Shown one piece after another: positions 47,231 through 57,682 of a stretch of DNA of 64,000 nucleotides. Position numbers and translations under genes: made by a program. The DNA comes from Denitratisoma sp. (GTDB lineage: Bacteria; Pseudomonadota; Gammaproteobacteria; Burkholderiales; Rhodocyclaceae). Under the pieces are notes generated by a model. It saw only the letters and a program-made list of their open reading frames with translations. It made no database searches and was not told where the DNA came from. Location of the stretch: the NCBI GenBank assembly GCA_032027165.1, contig JAVSMO010000001.1:2697711-2761710 (forward strand), given 5' to 3'. Position 1 is the first letter of the stretch. Every line of letters starts with the position of its first letter.

Positions 47231-48748
47231 TTGCGCTTCTTCCGCCTCCTGAAAATCGTCAGCGTCGGCCTGCGCTTCGGCCTCGACCAGCTGGTGCTCG
47301 ACCACGCGCCGACCGAGCGGCTGGCGCGCCTGCTGCGCGCCGTGCTGTTCTGGCGCGACCTGTCGGCGCCGCGCGCCGAGCGGCTGCGCCTGGCGCTGGA
47401 GGCGCTGGGGCCGATCTTCGTCAAGTTCGGCCAGGTGCTGTCGACGCGGCGCGATCTGCTGCCGGTCGACCTCGCCGACGAGCTGGCCAAGCTGCAGGAC
47501 CAGGTGCCGCCCTTCCCCTCGGCGCAGGCCGTGGCGGTGCTGGAACGGGCCTTCGGCAAACCCGTGTCGGAAGTGTTCGCCGGCTTCGGCGCCGAGCCGG
47601 TGGCCAGCGCCTCGGTGGCGCAGGTGCACTTCGCCGTCCTGCCCGACGGGCGCGAAGTGGCGGTGAAGATCCTGCGGCCGGGCATCGAGCGGGTGATCGC
47701 CCACGACGTCGGCCTGCTCGATGCCGGCGCCGGACTGATCGAGATGCTCTGGCCGGATGGCCGGCGGCTGAAGCCGCGCGAAGTGGTGGCGGAATTCGCC
47801 AAGCACCTCGAGGACGAGCTGGACCTGATGCGCGAAGCTTCCAACTGCGCGCAGCTGCGGCGCAACTTCCTGCATTCGCCGCTGCTGGCGGTGCCGGAGG
47901 TGCACTGGGACTGGTGCTCGGCGCAGGTGATGGTGATGGAGCGCATGCATGGCACGCCGATCGGCCAGGTCGAGGCGCTGCGCGCCGGCGGCGTCGATTT
48001 GAAGGCACTCTCGCGCGCCGGCGTCGAGATCTTCTTCACCCAGGTCTTCCGCGACGGCTTCTTCCACGCCGACATGCACCCGGGCAACATCCTCGTCACG
48101 CCGGCCGGGCAGTACGTCGCCCTCGACTTCGGCATCATGGGCACGCTCACCGAGGTCGACCAGAACTACCTCGCGCAGAATTTCCTCGGCTTCTTCCGCC
48201 GCGACTACAAGGCGGTGGCGCAGGCGCACATCGACGCCGGCTGGGTGCCGGCCGACACGCGCCTCGACGAGTTCGAGGCCGGCATCCGCGCCGTCTGCGA
48301 GCCGGTGTTCGACCGGCCGCTGAAGGACATCTCCTTCGGCAAGACGCTGCTGCGCCTCTTCCAGACCGGGCGCCGCTTCAACGTCGAGATCCAGCCGCAA
48401 CTCGTCATGCTGCAGAAGACGCTGCTCAACATCGAGGGTCTCGGCCGCCAGCTCGACCCGGAGCTCGACCTGTGGACCACGGCGAAGCCCTTCCTCGAGC
48501 GCTGGATGGCCGAGCGCGTCGGCCTCAAGGCGCTGGCCAACAACCTGAAGCGCGAGGCGCCGCAGTGGGCGGCGCTGCTGCCGCAGCTGCCGCGCCTGCT
48601 GCACCGCGCGCTCGACCAGGAACCGCTGCGCGTCCTGCGCGACGAGGTGGCGCGCCTGCAGGCGGAGCAGCAGCGGCAGACGGCCTGGCTGAAGGTCGCC
48701 GCGGCGTTGCTCGCCGGCATTCTCGTGGTGCAGCTCGTTTCGCTATAA
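47231..48748 (+). CDS. ubiB: ubiquinone biosynthesis kinase-like protein UbiB
   Basis: A 505-residue ABC1/UbiB protein: KxGQ motif in [19 protein letters not shown], the Ala-rich loop [11 protein letters not shown] in place of the kinase glycine loop, [11 protein letters not shown] and ALDFGIMG (catalytic and metal Asp), and a C-terminal membrane helix ([15 protein letters not shown]). It supports assembly of the ubiquinone synthesis complex. Start is TTG 47231, an unusual start, because no ATG/GTG is in frame at a proper distance. It is divergent from argS. Confidence 0.93.
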   Translation: MRFFRLLKIVSVGLRFGLDQLVLDHAPTERLARLLRAVLFWRDLSAPRAERLRLALEALGPIFVKFGQVLSTRRDLLPVDLADELAKLQDQVPPFPSAQAVAVLERAFGKPVSEVFAGFGAEPVASASVAQVHFAVLPDGREVAVKILRPGIERVIAHDVGLLDAGAGLIEMLWPDGRRLKPREVVAEFAKHLEDELDLMREASNCAQLRRNFLHSPLLAVPEVHWDWCSAQVMVMERMHGTPIGQVEALRAGGVDLKALSRAGVEIFFTQVFRDGFFHADMHPGNILVTPAGQYVALDFGIMGTLTEVDQNYLAQNFLGFFRRDYKAVAQAHIDAGWVPADTRLDEFEAGIRAVCEPVFDRPLKDISFGKTLLRLFQTGRRFNVEIQPQLVMLQKTLLNIEGLGRQLDPELDLWTTAKPFLERWMAERVGLKALANNLKREAPQWAALLPQLPRLLHRALDQEPLRVLRDEVARLQAEQQRQTAWLKVAAALLAGILVVQLVSL

Positions 48749-48765
48749 TCCGCCGTCCCTTGCAG

Positions 48766-48774
48766 ACTGACTTT
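48766..48774 (+). repeat. ACTGACTTT motif, intergenic
   Basis: A copy of the over-represented motif in the 37-base gap between ubiB and the symporter gene, preceded by TTGCAG. Confidence 0.7.
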
Positions 48775-48785
48775 TCGCCGCCGCC

Positions 48786-50285
48786 ATGCTGCTCTGGTTC
48801 GTGATCCTCTACCTGATGGTTTCCGTGGGCATCGGCCTGCTCGCCGCGACGCGCGTGCACAACGCCAAGGACTTCGCCGTCGCCGGCCGTTCGCTGCCGC
48901 TGCCGGTGGTGACCGCCACGGTGTTCGCCACCTGGTTCGGCGCGGAAGCCGTGTTCGGCGTCTCGGCCACCTTCGTCAAGGAGGGGCTGACCGGCGTGGT
49001 CGCCGACCCCTTCGGTTCGTCGATGTGCCTGGTCATCGCCGGCATCCTCTTCTCGCGCTACCTCTACAAGCTCAACATCCTCACGCTCGGCGACTTCTAC
49101 CGCATGCGCTACAACCGCACGGTCGAGGTGCTGACGACGATCTGCATCGTCGCCTCCTACCTGGGCTGGGTGGCGGCGCAGATCAAGGCGCTCGGCCTGA
49201 TCTTCTTCGTCGTCACCGACGGAGCGGTGAGCCAGCAGGCCGGCATGATCCTCGGCGCGGCCATCGTCGTCACCTACACCACCTTCGGCGGCATGTTCTC
49301 GGTGGCCATCCTCGACTTCGTGCAGATGGCCGTTTCGATGGGCGGCCTGCTGTTCATCGCCTGGGTCGTCAGCGGCAAGGTGGACGGCGGCGGCGCGGCG
49401 GTCATCTCCCACGCCAGCCTGGCCGGCAAGCTCGACTTCTTCCCCGAGATGGATCCGCTGAAGTGGATCGCCTTCCTCGGCGCCTGGGTCACCATGATGC
49501 TCGGCTCGATCCCGCAGCAGGACGTCTTCCAACGCGTCACCTCGGCGAAGAGCGCCAAAATCGCGCTGTGGGGCTCCATTCTCGGCGCCTCGATCTACTT
49601 TTGCTTCACCTTCGTGCCGATGTTCATCGCCTACTCGGCGACGCTGATCGACCCGGACATGTTCGGCAAGCTGATCGAGGAGGACTCCCAGCTCGTGCTG
49701 CCGACGCTGGTCCTGCAGCACATGCCGCTGGCCGCGCAGGTGCTGTTCTTCGGCGCCGTGCTCTCGGCGATCATGAGCTGCTCCTCCGCCACGCTGCTGG
49801 CCCCGTCCGTCACCTTCGCCGAGAACGTGATCAAGGGCTTCTACCCGAAGATGGGCGACCACCGCTTCCTCTGGGTAATGCGCGCGACGCTGGTCGGCTT
49901 CGCCTCGCTGGTGCTGGCCTTCGCGCTGAATTCCGAATCGTCGATCTTCGAGATGGTCGAGAACGCCTACAAGGTCACGCTGGCCGGCGCCTTCGTGCCG
50001 CTGGTCGTCGGCATCTTCTGGAAGCGCGCCACCTCGCAGGGCGCGCTGGCGGCGATCTTCGGCGGCATCCTGTCGTGGCTGATGATCGAGCTGATGATCG
50101 GCGAGGACAGCCCGGTGCCGCCGCAGCTGATCGGCCTGGGCGTGTCGTTCCTCGGCATGGCCGCCGGCTCGCTGCTGCCGCAGTGGGTCGGCCATCCGAC
50201 CCCCGCGCCGGCCCTCCACGGCCACCACGCCGCGGCGGAAACGCATCACGTGCCGCACGACGGCGAGCGCCGCCATCCGCACTGA
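48786..50285 (+). CDS. sodium:solute symporter family protein with His-rich tail
   Basis: A 499-residue inner-membrane transporter of the SSS family with about 12-13 hydrophobic segments (for instance VFATWFGAEAVFGVSATFV, SIPQQDVFQRVTSAKS, FFGAVLSAIMSCSSATLL). The last 31 residues hold nine histidines (ALHGHHAAAETHHVPHDGE), a possible metal-binding tail not usual for the family. Substrate unknown. A TATAAT at 48744-48749 may drive it. Confidence 0.88.
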   Translation: MLLWFVILYLMVSVGIGLLAATRVHNAKDFAVAGRSLPLPVVTATVFATWFGAEAVFGVSATFVKEGLTGVVADPFGSSMCLVIAGILFSRYLYKLNILTLGDFYRMRYNRTVEVLTTICIVASYLGWVAAQIKALGLIFFVVTDGAVSQQAGMILGAAIVVTYTTFGGMFSVAILDFVQMAVSMGGLLFIAWVVSGKVDGGGAAVISHASLAGKLDFFPEMDPLKWIAFLGAWVTMMLGSIPQQDVFQRVTSAKSAKIALWGSILGASIYFCFTFVPMFIAYSATLIDPDMFGKLIEEDSQLVLPTLVLQHMPLAAQVLFFGAVLSAIMSCSSATLLAPSVTFAENVIKGFYPKMGDHRFLWVMRATLVGFASLVLAFALNSESSIFEMVENAYKVTLAGAFVPLVVGIFWKRATSQGALAAIFGGILSWLMIELMIGEDSPVPPQLIGLGVSFLGMAAGSLLPQWVGHPTPAPALHGHHAAAETHHVPHDGERRHPH

Positions 50286-50295
50286 CCCACTGGCC

Positions 50296-50817
50296 ATGCC
50301 GGCACCGCCCGGTTTCCGCCGCTTCAAGACGGCCGTCTACGCGCTGCTGGCGGCAAACCTGGCGCTGTATGCGCTGTTCGGCTCGGCCAACGAGCTCGTC
50401 GACAGCATCGCCTGGGTTGCCCTGCTGGCGCTGTTCGAAATCGAGACGGCGCACGGCGCGCGCCTGTCGACGCGCGAGGTCCGGCTGGTGCATGTGCTGC
50501 GCCTCCTCGCCGGCGCCGGCGTGCTGGCGGCGGCCGTCGGCTATGTCGCCGAGGCGGAGTGGCTCGACGCGGCCAACGCCTGGCTGTGGGTCGCCGTGGT
50601 GGTCCTGCTCGAGATCGAGGTGCGCGCACCGCGGGCGGTGGGACGGCGGCGCGAATCCTTCCTCATCGCCGCCGTGGTGCTCTACTCGGCCCTGCTCCTG
50701 CCGGTGCCGGTGTGGGCCTGGCAGGGCGCATGGCTGGACGCCTGGGACGCGGCGCTCTGGCTGGCGGCCTTCTTCGCCATCGAACTGAACGTGCTGGGCT
50801 ATGCTGTGAAATCATGA
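50296..50817 (+). CDS. small multi-pass membrane protein
   Basis: A 173-residue protein with five or so hydrophobic segments (AVYALLAANLALYALFG, SIAWVALLALFEIE, LLAGAGVLAAAVGYVAEAEW, WLWVAVVVLLEIEV, FLIAAVVLYSALLLPVPVWAW). No named family was recognised. ATGA overlap with the VanZ-like gene suggests the two products act together. Confidence 0.75.
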   Translation: MPAPPGFRRFKTAVYALLAANLALYALFGSANELVDSIAWVALLALFEIETAHGARLSTREVRLVHVLRLLAGAGVLAAAVGYVAEAEWLDAANAWLWVAVVVLLEIEVRAPRAVGRRRESFLIAAVVLYSALLLPVPVWAWQGAWLDAWDAALWLAAFFAIELNVLGYAVKS

Positions 50818-51872
50818 AAAGCCCGCATTCGCCCCTCGCGCTCTACCTCGCCGTCGCCTACGCGTTGCTGGTGGCCTATGCCAGCCTGCATCCGTTGTCC
50901 GGCTGGCGCGACACAGGCGCGCCGGTCCTCGGTTTCCTCTCGGCGGCCTGGCCGCGCTACCACACCGGCTTCGACCTGGCGGCCAACATCCTCGCCTACG
51001 TGCCGCTCGGCTTCCTGATCGTGCCGGCGCTGCAGGGACGCCTGGGCATCGTCGCGGCGGCACTGCTCGCCGTGCTGATCGGCGGCGGCCTCAGCCTCGG
51101 GGTGGAAATCCTGCAGAACTTCCTGCCCAGCCGCGTGCCCTCCAACATCGACCTCGCCTGCAACGCCATCGGCGCCATGATCGGCGCGGCGGCCGGCATG
51201 AACTGGGGCCGCGAGCTGGTCGACGGCGGGCGCCTGCACCGCCTGCGCAGCCGCCTCGTCCAGCGCGGCCATGCGGCCGACTTCGGCCTGGTGCTGCTCG
51301 GCCTGTGGCTGCTCGCCCAGCTCAACCCGGAGCTGCTGCTGTTCGGCACCGGCGACCTGCGCGCCCTGCTCGAACTGCCGCCGCTGCCCTATTCGGCGCG
51401 GCGCTTCGCCGTCATCGAAGCCGGCGTCGCCGCGGGCGGCACGCTGGCCGCCGGCCTCATCGCCTGGTCGCTGCTGCGCGAGCACAACCGCTGGCTGCCG
51501 ACGGCGCTGCTCGCTGCGGCGCTGGCGGTGAAAGCCTTCGCCAGCATGCTGCTGGTCAGCGCGGCACAGTTCGCGCACTGGATCACGCCGGGCAACATGG
51601 CCGGGCTCGCCATGGGCGCCGGTGCGCTGTTGGCGGCCACCTGGCTGCCGCCGCTGGCGCAGCGCATGCTGGCGGCGCTGGCCCTGCTGTTCGCCACTGC
51701 GCTGGTGAACCTGGCGCCGGAGAACCCCTATCTCACCGCCTCGCTGGCCGTCTGGCAGCAGGGGCATTTCCTCAACTTCAACGGCCTCACCAAGCTGGTC
51801 TCCAGCCTGTGGCCCTTCGCCGCGCTGCCCTACCTGATGCTGCCGCGGCCGAGACAGGACAATCACGAATGA
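50814..51872 (+). CDS. VanZ-like membrane protein
   Basis: A 352-residue membrane protein with the VanZ-like motif in its first half (LHPLSGWRD... FDLAANILAYVPLGFLIVP ... SLGVEILQNFLPSRVPSNIDLACNAIGAMIG), then further membrane helices. Members are found in envelope-related contexts; the function is not established. Start ATG 50814 overlaps the previous stop. Confidence 0.85.
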   Translation: MKSPHSPLALYLAVAYALLVAYASLHPLSGWRDTGAPVLGFLSAAWPRYHTGFDLAANILAYVPLGFLIVPALQGRLGIVAAALLAVLIGGGLSLGVEILQNFLPSRVPSNIDLACNAIGAMIGAAAGMNWGRELVDGGRLHRLRSRLVQRGHAADFGLVLLGLWLLAQLNPELLLFGTGDLRALLELPPLPYSARRFAVIEAGVAAGGTLAAGLIAWSLLREHNRWLPTALLAAALAVKAFASMLLVSAAQFAHWITPGNMAGLAMGAGALLAATWLPPLAQRMLAALALLFATALVNLAPENPYLTASLAVWQQGHFLNFNGLTKLVSSLWPFAALPYLMLPRPRQDNHE

Positions 51873-52222
51873 ACGACCCATTGATCGATCTGCGCGACAC
51901 GCTGCGCGCCTTCGCGCGCGAGCGCGAGTGGGACCGCTACCACACGCCGAAGAACCTGGCGATGGCGCTGATCGTCGAGGCGGCGGAACTGGCCGAGCAC
52001 TTCCAGTGGATCACCCCCGAGGAAAGTCAGTCGCTGCGGGACGGCGAAAAGCGCGAGGCCATCCACGACGAGCTGGCCGACGTGCTGATCTACCTGGTCG
52101 AGCTGGCCGACACGCTGGGCGTCGACCTCGCCGCCGCGGCGCGCGCCAAGATCGCCAAGAACGCCCTGAAGTATCCGGTGGAGAAGGCGCGCGGCAACGC
52201 GAAGAAATACGACGAACTATGA
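51869..52222 (+). CDS. MazG-like nucleotide pyrophosphohydrolase
   Basis: A 117-residue all-helical protein with the MazG metal motif: LIVEAAELAEHFQW, EAIHDELADVLIYLVELAD, and a basic end (KNALKYPVEKARGNAKKYDEL) typical of the single-domain group. It hydrolyses (d)NTPs to monophosphates, probably as house-cleaning. It overlaps the VanZ-like gene by four bases. Confidence 0.92.
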   Translation: MNDPLIDLRDTLRAFAREREWDRYHTPKNLAMALIVEAAELAEHFQWITPEESQSLRDGEKREAIHDELADVLIYLVELADTLGVDLAAAARAKIAKNALKYPVEKARGNAKKYDEL

Positions 52223-52268
52223 CCAAAGGAAATCCCGAGGGATAATCGGGCATTCCCTGGAGAGAGCA

Positions 52269-52580
52269 ATGAGCTACTTTAAACACCACGTTTTCTTCTG
52301 CACCAACCAGCGCGCACCCGGCGAGACGTGCTGCAACAGCCACGGCGCCCAGGCCATGCGCGACTACTGCAAGGACAAGGTCAAGGCGATGGGCGGCAAG
52401 ATCGCCGGCAAGGTGCGCATCAACAGCGCCGGCTGCCTAGATCGATGCGAGAAGGGGCCGGTGGTCGTCGTCTATCCCGAGGCGGTCTGGTACACCTACG
52501 TCGACCAGGAGGACATCGACGAGATCGTCGAATCGCACCTCGCCCAGGGCAAGGTCGTCGAGCGCCTGAAGATCGACTGA
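52269..52580 (+). CDS. thioredoxin-like [2Fe-2S] ferredoxin
   Basis: A 103-residue protein with cysteines spaced as in the Shethna-type thioredoxin-fold ferredoxins: FFCTNQR (Cys11), ETCCNS (around 22), then [20 protein letters not shown]. It carries electrons for an unknown partner. Its stop overlaps the next start (TGATG). Confidence 0.9.
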   Translation: MSYFKHHVFFCTNQRAPGETCCNSHGAQAMRDYCKDKVKAMGGKIAGKVRINSAGCLDRCEKGPVVVVYPEAVWYTYVDQEDIDEIVESHLAQGKVVERLKID

Positions 52581-53205
52581 TGTCGAAGCACGAGCGCGTC
52601 CTGCTCGACGGGCCGGCCGGCGCCGTCGAGGTCTTCGTCGAGCCACGGGTGGCGGCGACGGGCATCGCGCTGGTCGCCCACCCGCACCCGCTCTACGGCG
52701 GCACGGCCGACAACAAGGTGGTGACGACGCTGGCGAAGGCCTTTCGCGAGCTCGGCTGCGCCACGCTGCGGCCAAACTTCCGCGGCGTCGGCGCCTCGGC
52801 CGGCGAACACGACCACGGCATCGCCGAGACGGACGACCTCGCCGCCGTGCACGCCTACGCCCGCACGCGCTTCGGCGCCGACCTGCCCTTCTACCTCGGC
52901 GGCTTCTCCTTCGGCGCCTACGTCGTCACGCGCCTGGCGAAGCGGCTGGCCGAAGCGGGCGACCCGGCGCGGCGCCTGGTGCTGGTCGGCACCGCGGCCG
53001 GCTACGTCGAGGGCGCGCGCAGCTATGTCACCGAGGCGGTGGCGCCCGACACGATCGTCATCCACGGCGACCGCGACGAGACGGTGCCGCTCGCCAACGT
53101 GCTGGCCTGGGCCGAGCCGCTCGAGCTGGCGGTGAGCGTGGTGCCCGGCGCCGACCATTTCTTCCACCGCAAGCTGCACCTGATCCGCCGCATCATCGAA
53201 GCGCA

Positions 53206-53218
<13 letters not shown>
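52580..53218 (+). CDS. alpha/beta hydrolase
   Basis: A 212-residue hydrolase: [14 protein letters not shown], nucleophile elbow GGFSFGAYV (Ser), acid in [10 protein letters not shown] and base His in [10 protein letters not shown]. It belongs to the small alpha/beta hydrolase group often found next to the ferredoxin above. Substrate unknown. Confidence 0.88.
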
Positions 53219-54129
<911 letters not shown>

Positions 54130-54130
54130 C

Positions 54131-54910
54131 ATGAATCATTTCCGCCCGCCCTCGCCCAGCCTGCGCTTCATCCCGGTGTGGCAGCGCAATTTCCTCGTCT
54201 GGCGCAAGCTGGCGATCCCGTCGATCCTCGGCAACCTGGCCGACCCGATGATCTACATGCTGGGCCTGGGCTATGGCATCGGCACGCTGCTGCCGACGGT
54301 CGGCGGGGTGCCCTACATGGCCTTCCTCGCCGCCGGCGCGGTGTGCTTCTCGACCATGAACAGCGCCACCTTCGAGACGCTCTACTCGGCCTTCTCGCGC
54401 ATGCAGGTGCAGAAGACCTGGGAGGCCATCCTCAACGCGCCGGTGTCGCTCGACGACCTGGTGCTGGCCGAGCTGGTGTGGGCGGCGAGCAAGGCCTGCC
54501 TGTCGGGCGCGGCGATCCTGGCGGTGGCCGCCGCGCTCGGCCTGATCCACTCGCCGCTGGCGCTGTGGGCGCTGCCGCTGGTGTTCCTCACCGGCCTGAC
54601 CTTTGCCGCGATCGGCCTGATCATGACGGCGCTGGCGCCGAGCTACGATTTCTTCATGTACTACTTCACCCTGTTCATCACGCCGATGACGCTGCTCTCG
54701 GGCGTGTTCTTCCCGGTCGAGCAGCTGCCCGCCGCCTTCCGGGCGCTGTCGGCGCTGCTGCCGCTGTCGCACGCGGTACAGCTGACGCGGCCGCTGTTCT
54801 TCGGCGAAGTGCCGGCGCAGGCCGGGCTGCACGTCGCCGTGCTGGCCGGCTATGCCTTCGCCGCCTTCTGGCTGGCGCTCGGCCTGGCGCGGCGGCGCCT
54901 GCTGAAATAG
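54131..54910 (+). CDS. ABC-2 type permease (NodJ-like)
   Basis: A 259-residue membrane protein with six helices and family motifs NLADPMIYMLGLGYGIG, FSTMNSATFETLYSAFSRM and TPMTLLSGVFFPVEQLP. It follows the ATPase by one base and forms a two-gene exporter with it. Confidence 0.9.
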   Translation: MNHFRPPSPSLRFIPVWQRNFLVWRKLAIPSILGNLADPMIYMLGLGYGIGTLLPTVGGVPYMAFLAAGAVCFSTMNSATFETLYSAFSRMQVQKTWEAILNAPVSLDDLVLAELVWAASKACLSGAAILAVAAALGLIHSPLALWALPLVFLTGLTFAAIGLIMTALAPSYDFFMYYFTLFITPMTLLSGVFFPVEQLPAAFRALSALLPLSHAVQLTRPLFFGEVPAQAGLHVAVLAGYAFAAFWLALGLARRRLLK

Positions 54911-54926
54911 GTAGAATGGCGCGCCA

Positions 54927-55247
54927 ATGGATGCCCTCCTCGTCATCACCAACTTGCCCGACGCGGAAAGCGCGCGGGCGCTCGCCGTGCAGCTCGTCGA
55001 GCAGCGCCTGGCCGCCTGCGCGAACCTCCTGACGCCCTGCCATTCGATCTACCGCTGGGACGGCAAGGTCGAGGAGTCCGATGAGGTGCCGCTGCTGATC
55101 AAGACCAGCGCCGCGCGCTACGCCGCCCTGGAGGAGGCGATCCGCGCCTACCACCCCTACGAACTTCCGGAGATCGTGGCTGTCCGAATCGACAGGGGCC
55201 TGCCCGACTACCTCGCCTGGGTGGCGGCCTCCACGGCCCCCCAATAA
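54927..55247 (+). CDS. cutA: divalent-cation tolerance protein CutA
   Basis: A 106-residue protein of the CutA1 trimer family: VITNLPDAESARALAVQLVEQRLAACANLL, IYRWDGKVEESDEVPLLIKT and YHPYELPEIVAVRIDRGLPDYLAWV. It sits directly ahead of dsbD, a common pairing. Confidence 0.95.
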   Translation: MDALLVITNLPDAESARALAVQLVEQRLAACANLLTPCHSIYRWDGKVEESDEVPLLIKTSAARYAALEEAIRAYHPYELPEIVAVRIDRGLPDYLAWVAASTAPQ

Positions 55248-55258
55248 AAGACATATCC

Positions 55259-57019
55259 ATGATCCGTCGACTGTTCCTGCTGCTGTCCCTTTGCCTGCCG
55301 CTGGCGGTTTCCGCCGCCGAAGAACTGCTCGAAGTGGACAAGGCCTTCCGCCTGTCCGCCCGCGCCGTCGATGCCGGCACCCTCGAGGTGCGCTACGACA
55401 TCGCCAAGGGCTATTACATGTACCGCGACAAGTTCGCGTTCGCGCTGGAACCGGCGACGGTCAAGGCCGGCACGCCGCAGCTGCCGCCGGGCAAGGTCAA
55501 GCAGGACGAGTTCTTCGGCGACGTCGAGACCTACCGCAAGGAGGTGGTCATCCGCCTGCCCTTCACGGCGCCCGAAGGACTCGAAGCCGTCACGCTGAAG
55601 GCCACCTCGCAGGGCTGCGCCGACCTGGGCGTGTGCTACCCGCCCAATCCGCAGACGCTGCAGGTCAGCCTCGCCGCGATGAGCAGCGCGCCGGCCGCGC
55701 CGACCGGCAGCGCAATCGATGGCGCCGGGGACGAATCCTCGCAGCTGGCCGGCCTGCTGAAGAACGCCGGCTTCTGGCTGATCCTCACCACCTTCTTCGG
55801 CGCCGGCGTGCTGCTGGCCTTCACCCCCTGCGTCTTCCCGATGTACCCGATCCTGTCGGGCATCATCGTCGGCCACGGCCATCGCATCACGAAGGGCCGC
55901 GCCTTCGTCCTCTCGATAACCTACGTGCTGGGCATGGCGGTCGCCTACGCCGCCGCCGGCGTCGCCGCCGGCCTGTCCGGCTCGATGCTCTCGGCCGCCC
56001 TGCAGAACGCCTGGGTGCTGGGCGGCTTCGCCCTGGTGTTCGTCATCCTGTCCCTGTCGATGTTCGGCTTCTACGAGCTGCAGCTGCCGGCCTTCCTGCA
56101 GAGCAAGCTGTCGGAGGAGTCGGGGCACATCAAGGGCGGCTCGCTGCACGGCGTCGCCGCCATGGGCGCGCTCTCGGCGCTGATCGTCGGTCCCTGCGTG
56201 GCGGCGCCGCTGGCCGGCGCGCTGCTCTACATCGCGCAGACGCGCGACGCGGTGCTGGGCGGCGCGGCGCTGTTCGCCATGGCGCTCGGCAAGGGCGTGC
56301 CGCTGGTGATCGTCGGCGTGTCGACGCGCTCGCTGCTGCCGCACACCGGGCCGTGGATGGAGTCGGTGAAGAAAGCCTTCGGCGTGATGTTGCTGGCGCT
56401 GGCGATCTGGCTGGTCTCGCCGGTGCTGCCGGCCTGGGCGCATCTCGGCGCCTGGGGGGCGCTGTCCATCGGTACGGCGATGTTCCTGCGCGCCATCGAC
56501 CCGCTGCCGCCGCATGCGCACGGCTGGGCGCGCTTCTGGAAGGGCATCGGCATGGTGCTGCTGCTGGTCGGCGCCTCGCTGGTGGTCGGCGCCGTCGGCG
56601 GCAGCCGCGATCCGCTGCAGCCGCTCGGCTTCCTGCGCAGCGCCGCGTCGCCGGGCGAGCACGTCGCCTTCGAGCGCGTGAAGACCGTCGCCGAACTGGA
56701 TGCCCGCCTCGCGGCGGCGGACAAGCCGGTGCTGCTGGACTTTTATGCCGACTGGTGCGTCTCCTGCAAGGAGATGGAGAAGTACACCTTCTCGGATGCG
56801 CGCGTGGCGGCGCAGATGCGCCGCATGACCCTGCTGCAGGTGGATGTCACCGCCAATACCGACGCGGACAAGGCGCTGCTGAAGCGCTTCAACCTGTTCG
56901 GCCCGCCCGGCATCATCTTCTTCGACCGCCAGGGCCGGGAGCGCCAGGGCCTGCGCGTGGTCGGCTACCAACCGGCGGACCAGTTCATAAAGGTTCTGAA
57001 TACGGCGCTGGGCGGTTGA
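55259..57019 (+). CDS. dsbD: thiol:disulfide interchange protein DsbD
   Basis: A 586-residue inner-membrane reductant carrier: signal peptide, N-terminal domain (CADLGVCYPP, residues about 120-126), eight membrane helices with cysteine pair in FTPCVFPMYPILSG and GPCVAAPL, and a C-terminal thioredoxin domain with DWCVSCKEME. It passes electrons from cytoplasmic thioredoxin to periplasmic proteins such as DsbC. Length is normal. Confidence 0.95.
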   Translation: MIRRLFLLLSLCLPLAVSAAEELLEVDKAFRLSARAVDAGTLEVRYDIAKGYYMYRDKFAFALEPATVKAGTPQLPPGKVKQDEFFGDVETYRKEVVIRLPFTAPEGLEAVTLKATSQGCADLGVCYPPNPQTLQVSLAAMSSAPAAPTGSAIDGAGDESSQLAGLLKNAGFWLILTTFFGAGVLLAFTPCVFPMYPILSGIIVGHGHRITKGRAFVLSITYVLGMAVAYAAAGVAAGLSGSMLSAALQNAWVLGGFALVFVILSLSMFGFYELQLPAFLQSKLSEESGHIKGGSLHGVAAMGALSALIVGPCVAAPLAGALLYIAQTRDAVLGGAALFAMALGKGVPLVIVGVSTRSLLPHTGPWMESVKKAFGVMLLALAIWLVSPVLPAWAHLGAWGALSIGTAMFLRAIDPLPPHAHGWARFWKGIGMVLLLVGASLVVGAVGGSRDPLQPLGFLRSAASPGEHVAFERVKTVAELDARLAAADKPVLLDFYADWCVSCKEMEKYTFSDARVAAQMRRMTLLQVDVTANTDADKALLKRFNLFGPPGIIFFDRQGRERQGLRVVGYQPADQFIKVLNTALGG

Positions 57020-57088
57020 TGCCCCTCAAACACCGGGGGGCGGTTCGCGGGTAAAATCCGCGTTTCCTTATATTCCCCTTCTTCCAAC

Positions 57089-57682
57089 GTGTTTTCCGGA
57101 ATCATCGCCGCCGTCGGCAGGATCACCCATCTGCAAGCCCTGGAGAAAGGCCTGCGCCTGACCGTCGAAGCGCCCGGCCTCGACCTCGGCGACGTCGCGC
57201 TGGGCGACTCGATCGCCCACGGCGGCGTCTGCCTCACCGTCATCGAGAAGACCGGCGGCAGCTACAAGGTCGACGTCTCGCGCGAGACCCTCGACTGCAC
57301 CGTCGGCCTCGACGCACCCGGCGAAGTCAATCTCGAAAAGGCGCTGCGCCTGGCCGACCGCCTCGGCGGCCACCTGGTGACGGGCCACGTGGATGGCGTC
57401 GGCGAGGTCCTGAAGTTCGAGAAGATCGGCGAGAGCCACGAGCTGGTGATCCGCGCGCCGAAGCCGCTGGCGAAGTACATCGCGCGCAAGGGCTCGATCA
57501 CGGTCAGCGGCGTCAGCCTGACGGTGAACCGGGTCGACAAGACCGACTTTTCCATCAACCTGATCCCGCACACCGTGGCGGTGACGACGCTCAAGCACCT
57601 GAAGGCCGGCGCCAAGGTCAATCTCGAGATCGACCTCGTCGCCCGCTACATCGAGCGCATGCTGAGCGCGGAGAACGAATGA
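57089..57682 (+). CDS. ribE: riboflavin synthase, alpha chain
   Basis: A 197-residue protein with two lumazine-binding repeats: MFSGIIAAVGRI... GVCLTVI and GGHLVTGHVDGVGEV... GVSLTVNRV. It makes riboflavin from two 6,7-dimethyl-8-ribityllumazine. Start GTG 57089. The 69-base gap upstream is too short for an FMN riboswitch and none is seen. First gene of ribE-ribBA-ribH-nusB. Confidence 0.96.
   Translation: MFSGIIAAVGRITHLQALEKGLRLTVEAPGLDLGDVALGDSIAHGGVCLTVIEKTGGSYKVDVSRETLDCTVGLDAPGEVNLEKALRLADRLGGHLVTGHVDGVGEVLKFEKIGESHELVIRAPKPLAKYIARKGSITVSGVSLTVNRVDKTDFSINLIPHTVAVTTLKHLKAGAKVNLEIDLVARYIERMLSAENE

Noticed and set aside
57020..57088. Possible FMN riboswitch in front of ribE
   Set aside because: Only 69 bases separate dsbD and ribE, and the conserved RFN blocks are not present.
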